Origin: RUG14130 sp045598325
Lineage (GTDB): Bacteria; Bacillota; Clostridia; Christensenellales; Aristaeellaceae
Direction of reading: 5' to 3'
DNA length: 64,000 nucleotides
Assembly: GCA_045598325.1 (NCBI GenBank)
Contig: JAZLLT010000019.1
Location: 1-64,000, forward strand
Position numbers and translations under genes: made by a program. The notes beneath the pieces are model-generated. The model saw only the letters and a program-made list of their open reading frames with translations. It was not told the DNA's origin and ran no database searches. Shown one piece after another: positions 1 to 7,842 of the stretch. Within the stretch, counting starts at the first letter, position 1; every line of letters begins with the position of its first letter.

Positions 1-1
1 G

Positions 2-49
2 GTCGCGGTGGAGGACGGCGGAAAAGAATATCCCACCAGGAAACTGTAA
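2..49 (+). CDS. C-terminal end of an unidentified protein (partial)
   Basis: Only the last 15 codons lie in the window, ending EYPTRKL and a TAA stop at 47-49. A transcription terminator follows directly, which supports this being a true gene end. The tail does not look like the end of ribosomal protein L1, which often sits upstream of rplJ. The function cannot be told from this fragment. Confidence 0.5.
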   Translation, partial: VAVEDGGKEYPTRKL

Positions 50-55
50 GCACTG

Positions 56-90
56 CAAAACCGCCGCGGGATGGTCCCGCCTCGGTTTTG
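56..90. terminator. Bidirectional intrinsic terminator
   Basis: Inverted repeat CAAAACCG / CGGTTTTG with an inner GCGGGA / TCCCGC stem. It lies between the end of the partial gene on the plus strand and the end of the small minus-strand gene, with T runs in both directions. Confidence 0.7.
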
Positions 91-99
91 CTATGATAT

Positions 100-363
100 T
101 CAGCGGTACAGACCTGCCGGTTGCATCACTCTGCGCAGTCCGTAGATCTGCTTCTGCATCACGATTTCGGGCATCTTTCCGCTCATGCCCTTATCCAGGA
201 TCAGCATGAGTTCGCCCGCCGCGGTCCTCAAAGCGGACAGCACGGTGCCGTGTCCGTAGTTTCTGCCGCCTTTGTCGTAAAAGACGGTGGATCCGGTCAG
301 GTTTCCAGTCAGGTCCTCGTTTTCATTCAGCATCATTTCTCTTCTCATCTTCTCAGTCGTCAT
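100..363 (-). CDS. Small conserved-looking protein of unknown function
   Basis: An 87-residue protein, soluble by composition, with no signal peptide or membrane segment. A good ribosome site (AAAGGAG, 9 bases before the ATG at 361-363) and a terminator at its end argue that it is real. The middle is rich in Gly and charged residues (TVFYDKGGRNYGHGTV) and could be a small beta domain. It is divergent from rplJ, sharing a 305-base gap with it. I do not recognise the family and assign no function. Confidence 0.6.
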   Translation of the reverse strand: MTTEKMRREMMLNENEDLTGNLTGSTVFYDKGGRNYGHGTVLSALRTAAGELMLILDKGMSGKMPEIVMQKQIYGLRRVMQPAGLYR

Positions 364-446
364 GGTTTTTTGCTCCTTTTTGTTTTCTCGCAGATAGATA
401 CGAAGCGGCGGCGGGAATGGCTAATGGGATTTTGCAATTCTTTAAC

Positions 447-475
447 TTGACAAATTGCCTTGAAAGCAGTATCAT
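447..475 (+). promoter_or_regulatory. Sigma-A type promoter for rplJL
   Basis: TTGACA at 447-452 and TATCAT at 470-475 with a 17-base spacer. Transcription would start near 482, giving a leader of about 185 bases before rplJ. Confidence 0.85.
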
Positions 476-481
476 ACACAA

Positions 482-602
482 GGTTAGAAAACATCTGTGC
501 CATAGACAGCGAGTGCGAAAGCGTAAATCCTTCCGGATGCTCGCCGAGGTGCGGGAGAAGATAGTTTACTGTCGTCCCTGCATCTGTGTGCAGGGCGTTT
601 TT
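482..602 (+). promoter_or_regulatory. Ribosomal protein L10 leader with attenuator
   Basis: The long rplJ leader contains the GCCGAGGTGCGGG segment typical of Firmicute L10 leaders. It is followed by an intrinsic terminator at 576-602 (CCCTGCA / TGCAGGG stem, then CGTTTTT). In this family the L10(L12)4 complex binds the leader RNA and favours the terminator, so excess L10 shuts off its own operon. The match is by eye from remembered consensus; the terminator is directly visible. Confidence 0.8.
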
Positions 603-668
603 AATACCGTCGCCCCCGAGCCGCAAGGCGCAAGGGTAGAGTTGGACGGAATGTGAGGTGTTAAACTA

Positions 669-1187
669 ATGTCCGAAGAAAAGAAGATGTCTCAGGCAAG
701 ACTTCAGAAGGAAAACATCGTTGCCGAACTGAAGGAGAAGTTCGCGAAGGCTTCTACCGTCGTTCTGGTCGATTTCCGCGGTCTGACCGTTGAGGAAGAC
801 ACCGCTCTGCGTGTGGAATTCCGCAAGGCCGGCGTTGAATACGCGGTTATCAAGAACAGCATGATTTCCCTGGCTACCAAGGATGCTCCCTACGGTGAGC
901 AGCTGAAGGCCTCCCTGGAAGGACCCACCGCCGTTGCTTTCGGTTACGAAGACATGATCGCTCCCGCGAAGATCGCGGTCGAGTACGGCAAGAAGATCAA
1001 GAAACTGGCCATCAAAGCCGGTGCTTGTGACGGTTCTTACCTGGATGCGAAGGGTGTTGAAGCCCTGGCTACCCTGCCCAGCAAGGAAGTCCTTATCGCC
1101 CGTCTCATGGGCAGCATGATGAGTGCTGTGTCCGGATTCGCCCGCGTGGTCGATGCATACCGCAAGAAACTGGCCGGCGAAGAATAA
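669..1187 (+). CDS. rplJ: 50S ribosomal protein L10
   Basis: L10 anchors the L7/L12 stalk to 23S rRNA and, as the L10-L12 complex, represses its own operon through the leader upstream. The 172-residue length is normal. The N-terminal globular part shows the family core STVVLVDFRGLTVEE near residues 29-43. The C-terminal helix (around RLMGSMMSAVSGFARVV) is the docking site for L12 dimers. The start follows a GAGGTG ribosome site, with ATG at 669. It is the first gene of the rplJ-rplL operon; rplL follows after 39 bases. Confidence 0.98.
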   Translation: MSEEKKMSQARLQKENIVAELKEKFAKASTVVLVDFRGLTVEEDTALRVEFRKAGVEYAVIKNSMISLATKDAPYGEQLKASLEGPTAVAFGYEDMIAPAKIAVEYGKKIKKLAIKAGACDGSYLDAKGVEALATLPSKEVLIARLMGSMMSAVSGFARVVDAYRKKLAGEE

Positions 1188-1226
1188 TCAACAACTTACA
1201 ATCAACAATTTATGGAGGAACATATA

Positions 1227-1598
1227 ATGAACGCTCAGGAAATCATCTCTGCTGTAGAGTCTATGACTATTCTTGAACTGGCTGACCTCGTGAAGGCCAT
1301 GGAAGAGAAGTTCGGCGTATCCGCCGCCGCCCCCGTCGCAGTTGCCGCCGGCCCCGCTGCCGCTGCTCCTGCTGAGGAAGAGAAGACCGAGTTCGATGTC
1401 GTGCTGAAGGATGTCGGCCCCGAGAAGATCAAGGTCATCAAGGTTGTCCGCGAAGTGTGCCCCGAACTGGGCCCCAAGGAAGCCAAGGCTGTTGTCGACG
1501 AAGCTCCCAAGACCCTCAAAGAGAATGTCGCCAAGGACGCCGCCGAAGAGATCAAGAAGAAGTTCGCCGAAGTCGGCGCTACCATCGAGATCAAGTAA
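1227..1598 (+). CDS. rplL: 50S ribosomal protein L7/L12
   Basis: This is the acidic stalk protein (123 residues) that recruits translation factors to the ribosome. The N-terminal dimerisation helices (to about residue 32) are followed by an Ala/Pro-rich hinge and a C-terminal domain with KIKVIKVVREV. The ATG at 1227 is chosen because a GGAGG site lies 8 bases upstream. An earlier in-frame ATG at 1212 overlaps that site and is unlikely to be used. A strong terminator ends the operon. Unusually for this lineage, rpoBC does not follow directly. Confidence 0.98.
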   Translation: MNAQEIISAVESMTILELADLVKAMEEKFGVSAAAPVAVAAGPAAAAPAEEEKTEFDVVLKDVGPEKIKVIKVVREVCPELGPKEAKAVVDEAPKTLKENVAKDAAEEIKKKFAEVGATIEIK

Positions 1599-1610
1599 GG
1601 AACGCCTTGA

Positions 1611-1642
1611 AAATGGAGTCGTCTGCGGACGGCTCCATTTTT
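1611..1642 (+). terminator. rplL terminator
   Basis: Stem AATGGAGtCGTC / GACGgCTCCATT followed by a T run. It closes the rplJL operon. Confidence 0.9.
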
Positions 1643-1647
1643 CAAAA

Positions 1648-1770
1648 CTCGTTCGAAATAAACAGGAGATTTCTTTCGAACGGAGCGCTTGGAATAAATC
1701 AAAGATTTCTTCCAAGCGTGTTTGCAGTTTTTGCTAAAAATCCTGCGGGATTTTTCGGGCGCAAAAACTG
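1648..1770. repeat. Three consecutive stem-loops after rplL
   Basis: Stem 1: CTCGTTCGAAA (1648-1658) against TTTCGAACgGAG (1674-1685). Stem 2: CGCTTGGAA (1686-1694) against TTCCAAGCG (1710-1718). Stem 3: CAGTTTTTGC (1725-1734) against GCAAAAACTG (1761-1770), with an inner AAAAATCC / GGGATTTTT helix. Loops 1 and 2 are alike (AATAAA...AGATTTCTT) although their stems differ. No protein is encoded. The role is unknown; this could be a repeat element or a structured RNA. Confidence 0.6.
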
Positions 1771-1827
1771 AAAGGAATGAAATTTTGACTCCGGGTCGGC
1801 AGGCTCGCCTACGCAAAACTTCTCCTC

Positions 1828-1985
1828 GGGCGGACAAAGTTCGCCCTGCGGAATGTTGCTCAGAGGGCTGCGGCCCTCCGAACCTCCTGGCTTCTCCTGC
1901 AGGGGGAAGTTCCGCCGTTAGGCGGTGATGAGGGCCCGGCAGCCAAGCCGCACCTCCCGTAGGGCGGGGGCTTGCTCCTGCCGCC
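1828..1985. repeat. Cluster of short GC-rich hairpins
   Basis: Hairpins in a row: GGGCGGAC-aaa-GTTCGCCC (1828-1846), GAGGGC-tgcg-GCCCTC (863-878 of this kilobase), CCGCC-gtta-GGCGG (1912-1925) and a GGCGGGGG-cttg-CTCCTGCC stem (1963-1984). The last resembles hairpins at 26441 and 60808. With the three stem-loops before it, this fills the whole gap between rplL and the next gene. Confidence 0.55.
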
Positions 1986-2019
1986 TCTCCTTATTAAATG
2001 TGTACCTTTGGAGTTTGCT

Positions 2020-2385
2020 ATGCAGGATAATGTGACTACGGTTTCCGAACTCAAAGAAGCCATCGTGGAATTGTGCCGCAAAAAGGGCTGGGGCGGCGAA
2101 GATGCCGTTCAGAATCCCCAGCATGTCGCCATGGCGATGACCGTGGAGATGAGCGAGCTGCTGGAGAATTTCCAGTGGCTCACGCCCGACAAGGTGCAGG
2201 ACATGCTGGACGGGAAAGACCCGGAGCGGGTGCAGCGCATCGGTGAGGAATTCGCGGATGTATGCATGTACGGACTGCAGCTTATGCGCGCGCTCAACAT
2301 CGATGTGAGCCATGAGATCGAGCGCAAGATCCAAATCGTTCTGGGACGCCCCGCCGGTGTCCGCGGACGGGACATCCATAACTGA
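2020..2385 (+). CDS. MazG-like nucleotide pyrophosphohydrolase
   Basis: A 121-residue all-alpha NTP pyrophosphohydrolase of the MazG/RS21-C6 (dCTPase-like) type, predicted to hydrolyse (d)NTPs to NMP and pyrophosphate and so clean the nucleotide pool. The metal-binding signature is present: E43-x-x-E46 in TVEMSELLE and E77-x-x-D80 in GEEFAD. The start at ATG 2020 follows TTTGGAG; longer in-frame starts upstream run through the hairpin cluster and are rejected. The small membrane protein gene follows after 9 bases, so they are probably co-transcribed. The substrate cannot be told from sequence. Confidence 0.85.
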   Translation: MQDNVTTVSELKEAIVELCRKKGWGGEDAVQNPQHVAMAMTVEMSELLENFQWLTPDKVQDMLDGKDPERVQRIGEEFADVCMYGLQLMRALNIDVSHEIERKIQIVLGRPAGVRGRDIHN

Positions 2386-2394
2386 GGTGATACT

Positions 2395-2613
2395 ATGAAC
2401 AAGACCGCGAAGATCATTGTCTTTTCCATCCTGACCGCCCTGTATCTGGCGGCGCTCGTCACGCTGTTCATCGACTTCGAACTGGGACTGGTGCTGTGGG
2501 GCATCGCCTTTGTGCCGAGCCTCATCGTGTTCCTGTATTCGAAACACCGCGAAAGCCTGAAGCAGACGGAAGAAGCGGAAGCGCTCAAAGAGCAGGAAGA
2601 AGAAAAGCAGTAA
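2395..2613 (+). CDS. Small two-helix membrane protein
   Basis: 72 residues: two hydrophobic segments (about 6-26 and 29-48) form a hairpin in the membrane, followed by a charged Glu/Lys-rich cytoplasmic tail. A GAGGTG ribosome site precedes the ATG. It is the second gene of the operon with the MazG-like enzyme and ends in a terminator. No family recognised. Confidence 0.7.
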   Translation: MNKTAKIIVFSILTALYLAALVTLFIDFELGLVLWGIAFVPSLIVFLYSKHRESLKQTEEAEALKEQEEEKQ

Positions 2614-2615
2614 AG

Positions 2616-2641
2616 AAGATCCGGCAAAAGCCGGATCTTTT
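2616..2641 (+). terminator. Intrinsic terminator
   Basis: Perfect stem AAGATCCGGC-aaaa-GCCGGATCTT followed by TTTCG. Confidence 0.9.
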
Positions 2642-2719
2642 CGTTTGTTTCGGGATATCTTTGCCGGACGCTGTTATGAAAGACGGGGATGACGGCTCCC
2701 TTCGCATATATACAAAAGA

Positions 2720-2741
2720 CCCTCCCTCTCACGAGAGAAGG
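2720..2741 (-). terminator. Possible terminator of the sugar isomerase gene
   Basis: On the minus strand an imperfect stem (CCTTCTCTC against GAGAGGGAGG) is followed by GTCTTTTG. The stem contains wobble pairs and a mismatch, so this is tentative. Confidence 0.45.
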
Positions 2742-2750
2742 ACTTCTCTG

Positions 2751-3665
2751 TTATTCCAGCCCGATCTCCTTTGCGAAATACCTGCCCGTGGCGGCGATGA
2801 GTTTGTACGCCTCGGGCCGTACCTCCTTGGGGAACATGTGGTTGACCGTGGATGCCTCGAAGTTGATGGCGCCCTTGTAGCCGATGGCCTTGAGCCCCTT
2901 GACGAAGCGGGCAAAGTCCAGCGTGCCCATGTAGGCGGGGATGTGGCGGTCGCCCATGCCGTCGTTGTCGTGGATGTGCAGGCACTCCACCACATCGCCC
3001 AGCCGCACGAGGTCGCTGTACACATCGTGACCCACCAGATAGGCGTGGCCGGTGTCATAGCAGAAACCGAAGCGGTGCTCGCCCGCGATGGTGTTGAGCT
3101 CCTCCACATACGCGACCGCCTCATTGGGGTCGGCGCAGCAGGCTTCGTAGATGCGGGCGCGGGAAGTGAACATGTTTTCCAGACAGACGATGACATCCGC
3201 TTTTCTCGCTTCACCGATGAGGGAGGAGTAGAAGGCGATGTTCTTTTCCCATTCCTCGTCGGCTTCCCAGCGCTTGTCGTAGGACGCGAACATGGGATGG
3301 ACCACGATGTAGTGGCTGCCGAAGTATTTGCACAGGCGGATCGCCGTGACGGTCACATCCTTTGCCATGTGCTCCGTCATCTCGGGATAACCCTCCACAT
3401 ATGCGGGGAAGGGGGCGTGGAGCTGCTGGAACGCGATGCCGTATTTGTCCGCCGCTTCCTTGTAGGGGCGGAAGAATGCGATGATCTCGTCCCAACTCTT
3501 CTCAAACAGACCGTCCTTGCTGCCGCGCGCGACCGCCCAGGGATTATAGAAATTGTCCAGACCGAAATCCACGGCGTTGAGCCCGCAGTCGTGATACATT
3601 TTGAACACTTCTTCCGGGGTGTCGGTGGTGAAAATATTGCCGATGGAAAGTCCGATATATGCCAT
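2751..3665 (-). CDS. Sugar phosphate isomerase/epimerase, TIM-barrel family
   Basis: A 304-residue xylose-isomerase-like TIM barrel (AP endonuclease 2 family fold). Such enzymes isomerise or epimerise sugars and polyols with a divalent metal. Family landmarks are QLHAPFP, IVVHPMF, the glutamate in VCLENMF, CYDTGHA and LHIHDNDG, which give the His/Glu/Asp metal ligands. The ATG at 3663-3665 is chosen because a GGAGG site precedes it. It is transcribed alone from a TTGAAA-N17-TAAAAT promoter, divergent from pssA. It is a paralogue of the frameshifted gene at 55400-56321. The actual sugar is unknown. Confidence 0.85.
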   Translation of the reverse strand: MAYIGLSIGNIFTTDTPEEVFKMYHDCGLNAVDFGLDNFYNPWAVARGSKDGLFEKSWDEIIAFFRPYKEAADKYGIAFQQLHAPFPAYVEGYPEMTEHMAKDVTVTAIRLCKYFGSHYIVVHPMFASYDKRWEADEEWEKNIAFYSSLIGEARKADVIVCLENMFTSRARIYEACCADPNEAVAYVEELNTIAGEHRFGFCYDTGHAYLVGHDVYSDLVRLGDVVECLHIHDNDGMGDRHIPAYMGTLDFARFVKGLKAIGYKGAINFEASTVNHMFPKEVRPEAYKLIAATGRYFAKEIGLE

Positions 3666-3691
3666 GAAATGTAACCTCCGTTTTTTCCCCC

Positions 3692-3720
3692 ATTTTACCA
3701 CGGAAGTACGGTTTTTTCAA
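3692..3720 (-). promoter_or_regulatory. Promoter of the sugar isomerase gene
   Basis: On the minus strand TTGAAA (3720-3715), a 17-base spacer and TAAAAT (3697-3692). Confidence 0.8.
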
Positions 3721-3759
3721 TCGCAATAAAGTCGCAAAACAAAATTAGCGGATTATTTG

Positions 3760-3788
3760 TTGCAATTCTTCATCCGATATGATAAAAT
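3760..3788 (+). promoter_or_regulatory. Promoter of the pssA-psd-PAP2 operon
   Basis: TTGCAA at 3760-3765, a 17-base spacer and TAAAAT at 3783-3788. Confidence 0.75.
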
Positions 3789-3842
3789 GTAGTATCTTTG
3801 AAAGAATTGCACGCTCCCGGAAAACGGAAGGGGTTCTATATT

Positions 3843-4505
3843 ATGTTGATCGGTTTTTACAATTACACCGTTGTGCTGACCTATGTGGGTCTGGGCTCCG
3901 CGGTGTTCGGCATGCTCAAAGCGATGGAGCGGGATTACAGAGCCGCCGTCCTTTGCCTGCTCATCTGCGGTCTGTGCGACATGTTTGACGGCAAGATCGC
4001 TCGCACGGCAAAAAACCGCACCCATGACGAAAAGAGTTTCGGCATGCAGATCGATTCCCTCTGCGATGTGATCTGCTTCGGCGTGTTCCCGGCGGTGCTG
4101 GGCTACAGCCTCTGTCCCACGAACATCTACACGGTCCTGTGCATGATCCTGTTCGTGCTGGCGGCGGTGATCCGGCTCGCGTATTTCAATGTGCTGGAAA
4201 TCAACCGCAACAGCGATGAGCACCTCGATCACTACGAGGGTCTGCCCGTCACTTCCTCTGCGCTCATCATGCCGGTCGTCGCCCTCATTACGGCGCTGGA
4301 CCGCGTGAGCTGGGCGTATCTGTATCCCACGGTGCTGGCAATGGTGGGCATCCTGTTCATCAGTCCCCTGAAGGTCAAAAAGCCCTACCGTGTGGGCATC
4401 ATCGTGCTGGCAGTGGTCGGCGCGCTGGTCTTCTTCCTGGCGGTCCGCTACGGCGGCTCCATCACTTGCCTCAAGGACTTCGCATCGGGTGCGAACAATG
4501 TTTGA
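3843..4505 (+). CDS. pssA: CDP-diacylglycerol-serine O-phosphatidyltransferase
   Basis: Makes phosphatidylserine from CDP-diacylglycerol and serine in the membrane. The CDP-alcohol phosphotransferase signature is complete: D46-x2-D49-G50-x2-A53-R54, then G67-x3-D71-x3-D75. The 220-residue protein has about six to seven membrane helices. ATG 3843 is preferred over an upstream in-frame ATG because GGAAGGGG lies 9 bases before it. psd overlaps its end by 8 bases. The identity as PssA rather than another CDP-alcohol transferase rests on that neighbour. Confidence 0.92.
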   Translation: MLIGFYNYTVVLTYVGLGSAVFGMLKAMERDYRAAVLCLLICGLCDMFDGKIARTAKNRTHDEKSFGMQIDSLCDVICFGVFPAVLGYSLCPTNIYTVLCMILFVLAAVIRLAYFNVLEINRNSDEHLDHYEGLPVTSSALIMPVVALITALDRVSWAYLYPTVLAMVGILFISPLKVKKPYRVGIIVLAVVGALVFFLAVRYGGSITCLKDFASGANNV

Positions 4506-5286
4506 GAATCTGTACAAAACGGCAATCGGACGGGCGGCGGCAAGGGTCTTTGCCTCGCCTGTTCTTTCTGTTGCGGCGGGGAGATTTCTGGACAGCCGCC
4601 TTTCGAGGGCACTCATCAAACCTTTTGCCCGCAATAACGCCATCGATCTGACGCAGGCGCGGGACACGGAGTTTGCCTCCTTCAACGCCTTCTTCACCCG
4701 CCGCCTCAAGGACGGCGCCCGTCCCGTGGATCCGGCGGAGGACGCTCTCGTGAGCCCCTGCGACGGCCTGCTGACCGTCGTGCCCGTGACGCGGGACGGC
4801 TTCCTCACGGTGAAGGGCACGCCTTACACCGTTTCGGAACTGCTGGACAACCGGGAGACCGCGGAAAAGTATGTGGGCGGCACCTGCCTCATCTTCCGCC
4901 TGACGCCTGCCCATTACCACCGCTACTGCTTTCCCTGCGCGGGGACTGCGGGCGGGAGCAGACACATAGGTGGCATCTACCACACCGTGCGCCCCGTGGC
5001 GCTTACCTATACGCCCGTATTCAAGACCAATACCCGCGAATGGACGGTCCTGCACACCGCCTTCGGCGACCTCATCCAGATGGAAGTGGGCGCGCTGCTC
5101 GTGGGCCGCATCGTGAACGATGTGAAGGAAGGCACCTTCACGAAAGGCATGGAAAAAGGCCGCTTCGAATTCGGCGGCTCCACCATCATCCTGCTGCTCC
5201 CCCCCGGCAGCGCGGAGATCGCCCCCTATTATGCCGCCGCGGATGACGAAATCGAGGTCCGTCAGGGCGAGAGACTGAACAAATGA
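4498..5286 (+). CDS. psd: Phosphatidylserine decarboxylase
   Basis: Converts phosphatidylserine to phosphatidylethanolamine. The 262-residue proenzyme has the self-cleavage site G226-G227-S228-T in FEFGGSTIIL; cleavage before Ser228 would create the pyruvoyl group. The conserved PAHYHR segment supplies catalytic histidines. It carries GGST where many relatives have LGST, which is within the family range. The ATG at 4498 overlaps pssA by 8 bases, and the PAP2 gene overlaps the end by 4, so all three are translationally coupled. Confidence 0.95.
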   Translation: MFENLYKTAIGRAAARVFASPVLSVAAGRFLDSRLSRALIKPFARNNAIDLTQARDTEFASFNAFFTRRLKDGARPVDPAEDALVSPCDGLLTVVPVTRDGFLTVKGTPYTVSELLDNRETAEKYVGGTCLIFRLTPAHYHRYCFPCAGTAGGSRHIGGIYHTVRPVALTYTPVFKTNTREWTVLHTAFGDLIQMEVGALLVGRIVNDVKEGTFTKGMEKGRFEFGGSTIILLLPPGSAEIAPYYAAADDEIEVRQGERLNK

Positions 5287-5921
5287 AGAAAATCATTGAC
5301 CGCATCAAAAGCATCCCGTCTTACGGGAAAATATATGTGCTCATCTCTCTGGTGAGCCACTTTGCCGTGTATTACCTGCCCCTCATTTTCGGGCGGGACA
5401 CCGTGCGCACCCTCTCTTCGGCGTTCGATTCGGCTACGCCCCTCATCCCCGCTTTTGTCTACATCTATGTGGCGGCGTTCCCTTTCTGGGTCATGAGTTA
5501 CATCCATATCTATTCCAAGGACCGCCGCACGGCGCGCAGGATGCTTTTTGCGGATCTGTTCTGCAAGGTCGTCGCCACGCTCTGCTACTGCCTGTATCCC
5601 TGCACGCTCGTGCAGCCCCTTCCCGAACAGATCACGGGCATCGGCGCGTGGGCGCTCAAAATCGTCTACTACTTCGATAAGCCCACGAACCTCCTGCCCA
5701 GCATGCACTGCTTCGTCTCCTGGCTGTGCGCGCGTCCGCTCATGAGCCGACAGACAAAAGAAAGCAAAAAGAACATCATCTGCAGCACCGTCTTCGCCAT
5801 CCTCATTTTCGCAAGCACGGTCTTTACCAAGCAGCATGTGATCCTTGATGTCATCACGGGCTTTGCCGTGGCGGAGATCGGTTGGCTCATTTCGCATTTT
5901 GCAATCAAAATAGATTCGTAA
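5283..5921 (+). CDS. PAP2-family membrane phosphatase
   Basis: A 212-residue integral membrane protein with about six helices and the later PAP2 motifs: P139-S-M-H142, then S178 with H185 and D189 in ASTVFTKQHVILD. The usual first motif KX6RP is replaced by a DKPTN segment, as in AUR1/inositol-phosphotransferase-like members. In the pssA-psd operon it may dephosphorylate a lipid phosphate such as phosphatidic acid or phosphatidylglycerol phosphate; that is inference. Its start overlaps psd by 4 bases (ATGA). Confidence 0.85.
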   Translation: MKKIIDRIKSIPSYGKIYVLISLVSHFAVYYLPLIFGRDTVRTLSSAFDSATPLIPAFVYIYVAAFPFWVMSYIHIYSKDRRTARRMLFADLFCKVVATLCYCLYPCTLVQPLPEQITGIGAWALKIVYYFDKPTNLLPSMHCFVSWLCARPLMSRQTKESKKNIICSTVFAILIFASTVFTKQHVILDVITGFAVAEIGWLISHFAIKIDS

Positions 5922-5929
5922 AAACGCAT

Positions 5930-5962
5930 AAGGAAAAGCACCCGTGCAGGGTGCTTTTCCTT
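5930..5962. terminator. Bidirectional terminator
   Basis: Stem AAGGAAAAGCACCC / GGGTGCTTTTCCTT between convergent genes, serving the lipid operon and the heparinase-like gene. Confidence 0.9.
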
Positions 5963-7830
5963 TATTCTTCTTTCATCACGATCACCGCTTTGCCCTGTTT
6001 TCCTTTTTCCGCTTTCAGGAGCAGGCGGTATAGGGTTTTGCGCTGCCATTTCATTTGCAGACTTTCATCCGTCAGGGGGACGGGCTCGGTTTCGGCGGCG
6101 AGGGTGGTTCTGTCGAAGATGATGCGGAGAGAGGCGGCGTCGCCCTTCAGGAGGAAGCCGTCTTCCGTTTCGACGGGCTTTACTGCGCAGAGGACGGGGA
6201 GCACCGTTTCGCCCCCGGTTTCGTATGTCCAGGCGTCCTTTACGGTGACGGTCTTCTGCGCTCTGTCCGCGGTGACGAGACGCTTGTAGGAAACGATGCC
6301 CGCTTCCTTTCCGTACGCGCCTGCGATGTCCGTTCCGCAGGAGGCGGTGTTTCCGTCATCGGTAAAGGCGAAGCTCTCCGCGCGGAACTCCCGCCCGGGC
6401 TGCTGGTCGCAGCCGTTCAGGATGACGGTATTGTGGAAGCCGCTCTGCATGGTCCAGATGGTGTAGCGCTTGTCGCTGAAGGTCTCCTTGCGGTAGGTGC
6501 CCACGCCCGCGTCGCAGACGAGGGGCTCGCCGTCCAGCCAGATGCAGTAGGAGCCGATGTCGTTGTGGTTATGGCTCTCCCGGTTGTGCCCGCCTTTCAT
6601 GGCGAGGAAGAAGCCGCTGCCGTCCGCTTTTTCGCGGACGGTCGCCACCTGCGTGCCGGGGAAGGCGTGGGAGAGAGGCAGTCCGGGCGCAGGGGCGTCT
6701 TCGCGGCTGCCCCGGTAGGAGAGGATATTGGAAAAGCGGCGGAAGAGGCCGTCATACAGGGCTGTGTAGGGGACGGCGGCGTAGCCCTTCGCGCTCATGT
6801 AGTCCGCGAAGGAGGAAAGGGCGGGGATGCCCATTTTCTCCGCGGCGCGGGAGAGCACCATGGTCTCGGGCCGCACATCTGGGGCGCAGTCGGCGAAGTT
6901 CACGAACTTCGTGCCGCCCACCCATACATACATAATATAGGAAGACATGGCACGGATGAGGGGTTCGTCATACAGATCGACTTTTCCGCCGCTGGCCAGA
7001 TACAGTTCCTCGAGGGTGTCCAGCACGGAGGCACCCGCCTTGTCGAAATAGGAAGGACCTTCGTCGCAGCAGCCGTCTTCCGAGTAGCCGTCCAGGAAAC
7101 GGTCCACGGAATACGCCGTGCCGCGGATGATCTCGTCCCGCAGGGGGATGTCACCGCAGGCAAGCAGCGTGGACATGAGGACATTGCTGCAGATCCACGG
7201 CGTCCAGTTGTTGAGCACCTGACCCTTGTTGTTTCCGCGCCAGCCCATTTCCGGATGGTCGCGGAAGGGGACAAAGATGCGGCCGGTCAGTTCCTTTTGT
7301 ACGCGGGCGCGGATGACGGGGGTGATTTTGTCAAGACGGCTGCCCAGCAGATACAGACACCACGCGAGCAGGGAGCCCGTCTCCGCGGAGAACAGGTCGA
7401 TGTAACTGCGGCACACTTCCTCGTCCGGCAGGTACATGTCCCTGCCGGTACCCGTGTTGTGGATGTGGGCGGGGATGATCCAGGTGGTTTCCTCGCAGAT
7501 CGCCCAGATGTAGTCCACGATTTTGTCAAGATAAGTGCCCTTGTCTGTCAGGCACTCGGCGGTCACCAGCCCCACGAGGGTGTTGCGCCGCTCGAAGTAG
7601 TTTTTCTGAAAACGGGTGCGGTCGCCGTTCAGCGCGAACTGCGCGTAGAGGCTCGCGGGCAGGGGAGAGGGCTCGCTTTCCGTGAGCAGGCGGTGCATCC
7701 CCAGATAGTACGCCTTCACTTCGGGATGGACTTGTTCCCATTTTTCGCGGTCGTCGATGGCGGGGAACGCAGAAAAAGCGGAGCCGAAACGCCCCGCTTT
7801 CAGCGCTTCCGATACTTTTTCAAGCAGCAT
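5962..7830 (-). CDS. Heparinase II/III family protein
   Basis: A 622-residue protein with an N-terminal alpha/alpha toroid (about 1-370) and a C-terminal beta-sandwich. The heparinase II/III block is clear near residues 405-445 (NRESHNHNDIGSY, then PLVCDAGVGTYRKETFS); relatives are uronic-acid polysaccharide lyases (PL12/PL15/PL21 type). No signal peptide is visible, so it is probably cytoplasmic and acts on imported oligosaccharides. An AAAGGAG site precedes the ATG. It lies 12 bases downstream of the RpiB-fusion gene, in one operon. The substrate is not predictable. Confidence 0.85.
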   Translation of the reverse strand: MLLEKVSEALKAGRFGSAFSAFPAIDDREKWEQVHPEVKAYYLGMHRLLTESEPSPLPASLYAQFALNGDRTRFQKNYFERRNTLVGLVTAECLTDKGTYLDKIVDYIWAICEETTWIIPAHIHNTGTGRDMYLPDEEVCRSYIDLFSAETGSLLAWCLYLLGSRLDKITPVIRARVQKELTGRIFVPFRDHPEMGWRGNNKGQVLNNWTPWICSNVLMSTLLACGDIPLRDEIIRGTAYSVDRFLDGYSEDGCCDEGPSYFDKAGASVLDTLEELYLASGGKVDLYDEPLIRAMSSYIMYVWVGGTKFVNFADCAPDVRPETMVLSRAAEKMGIPALSSFADYMSAKGYAAVPYTALYDGLFRRFSNILSYRGSREDAPAPGLPLSHAFPGTQVATVREKADGSGFFLAMKGGHNRESHNHNDIGSYCIWLDGEPLVCDAGVGTYRKETFSDKRYTIWTMQSGFHNTVILNGCDQQPGREFRAESFAFTDDGNTASCGTDIAGAYGKEAGIVSYKRLVTADRAQKTVTVKDAWTYETGGETVLPVLCAVKPVETEDGFLLKGDAASLRIIFDRTTLAAETEPVPLTDESLQMKWQRKTLYRLLLKAEKGKQGKAVIVMKEE

Positions 7831-7842
7831 GGAAGCACTCCT

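Noticed and set aside
1972..2019. Longer start for the MazG-like protein
   Set aside because: The added residues come from the repeat hairpin and no ribosome site precedes them.
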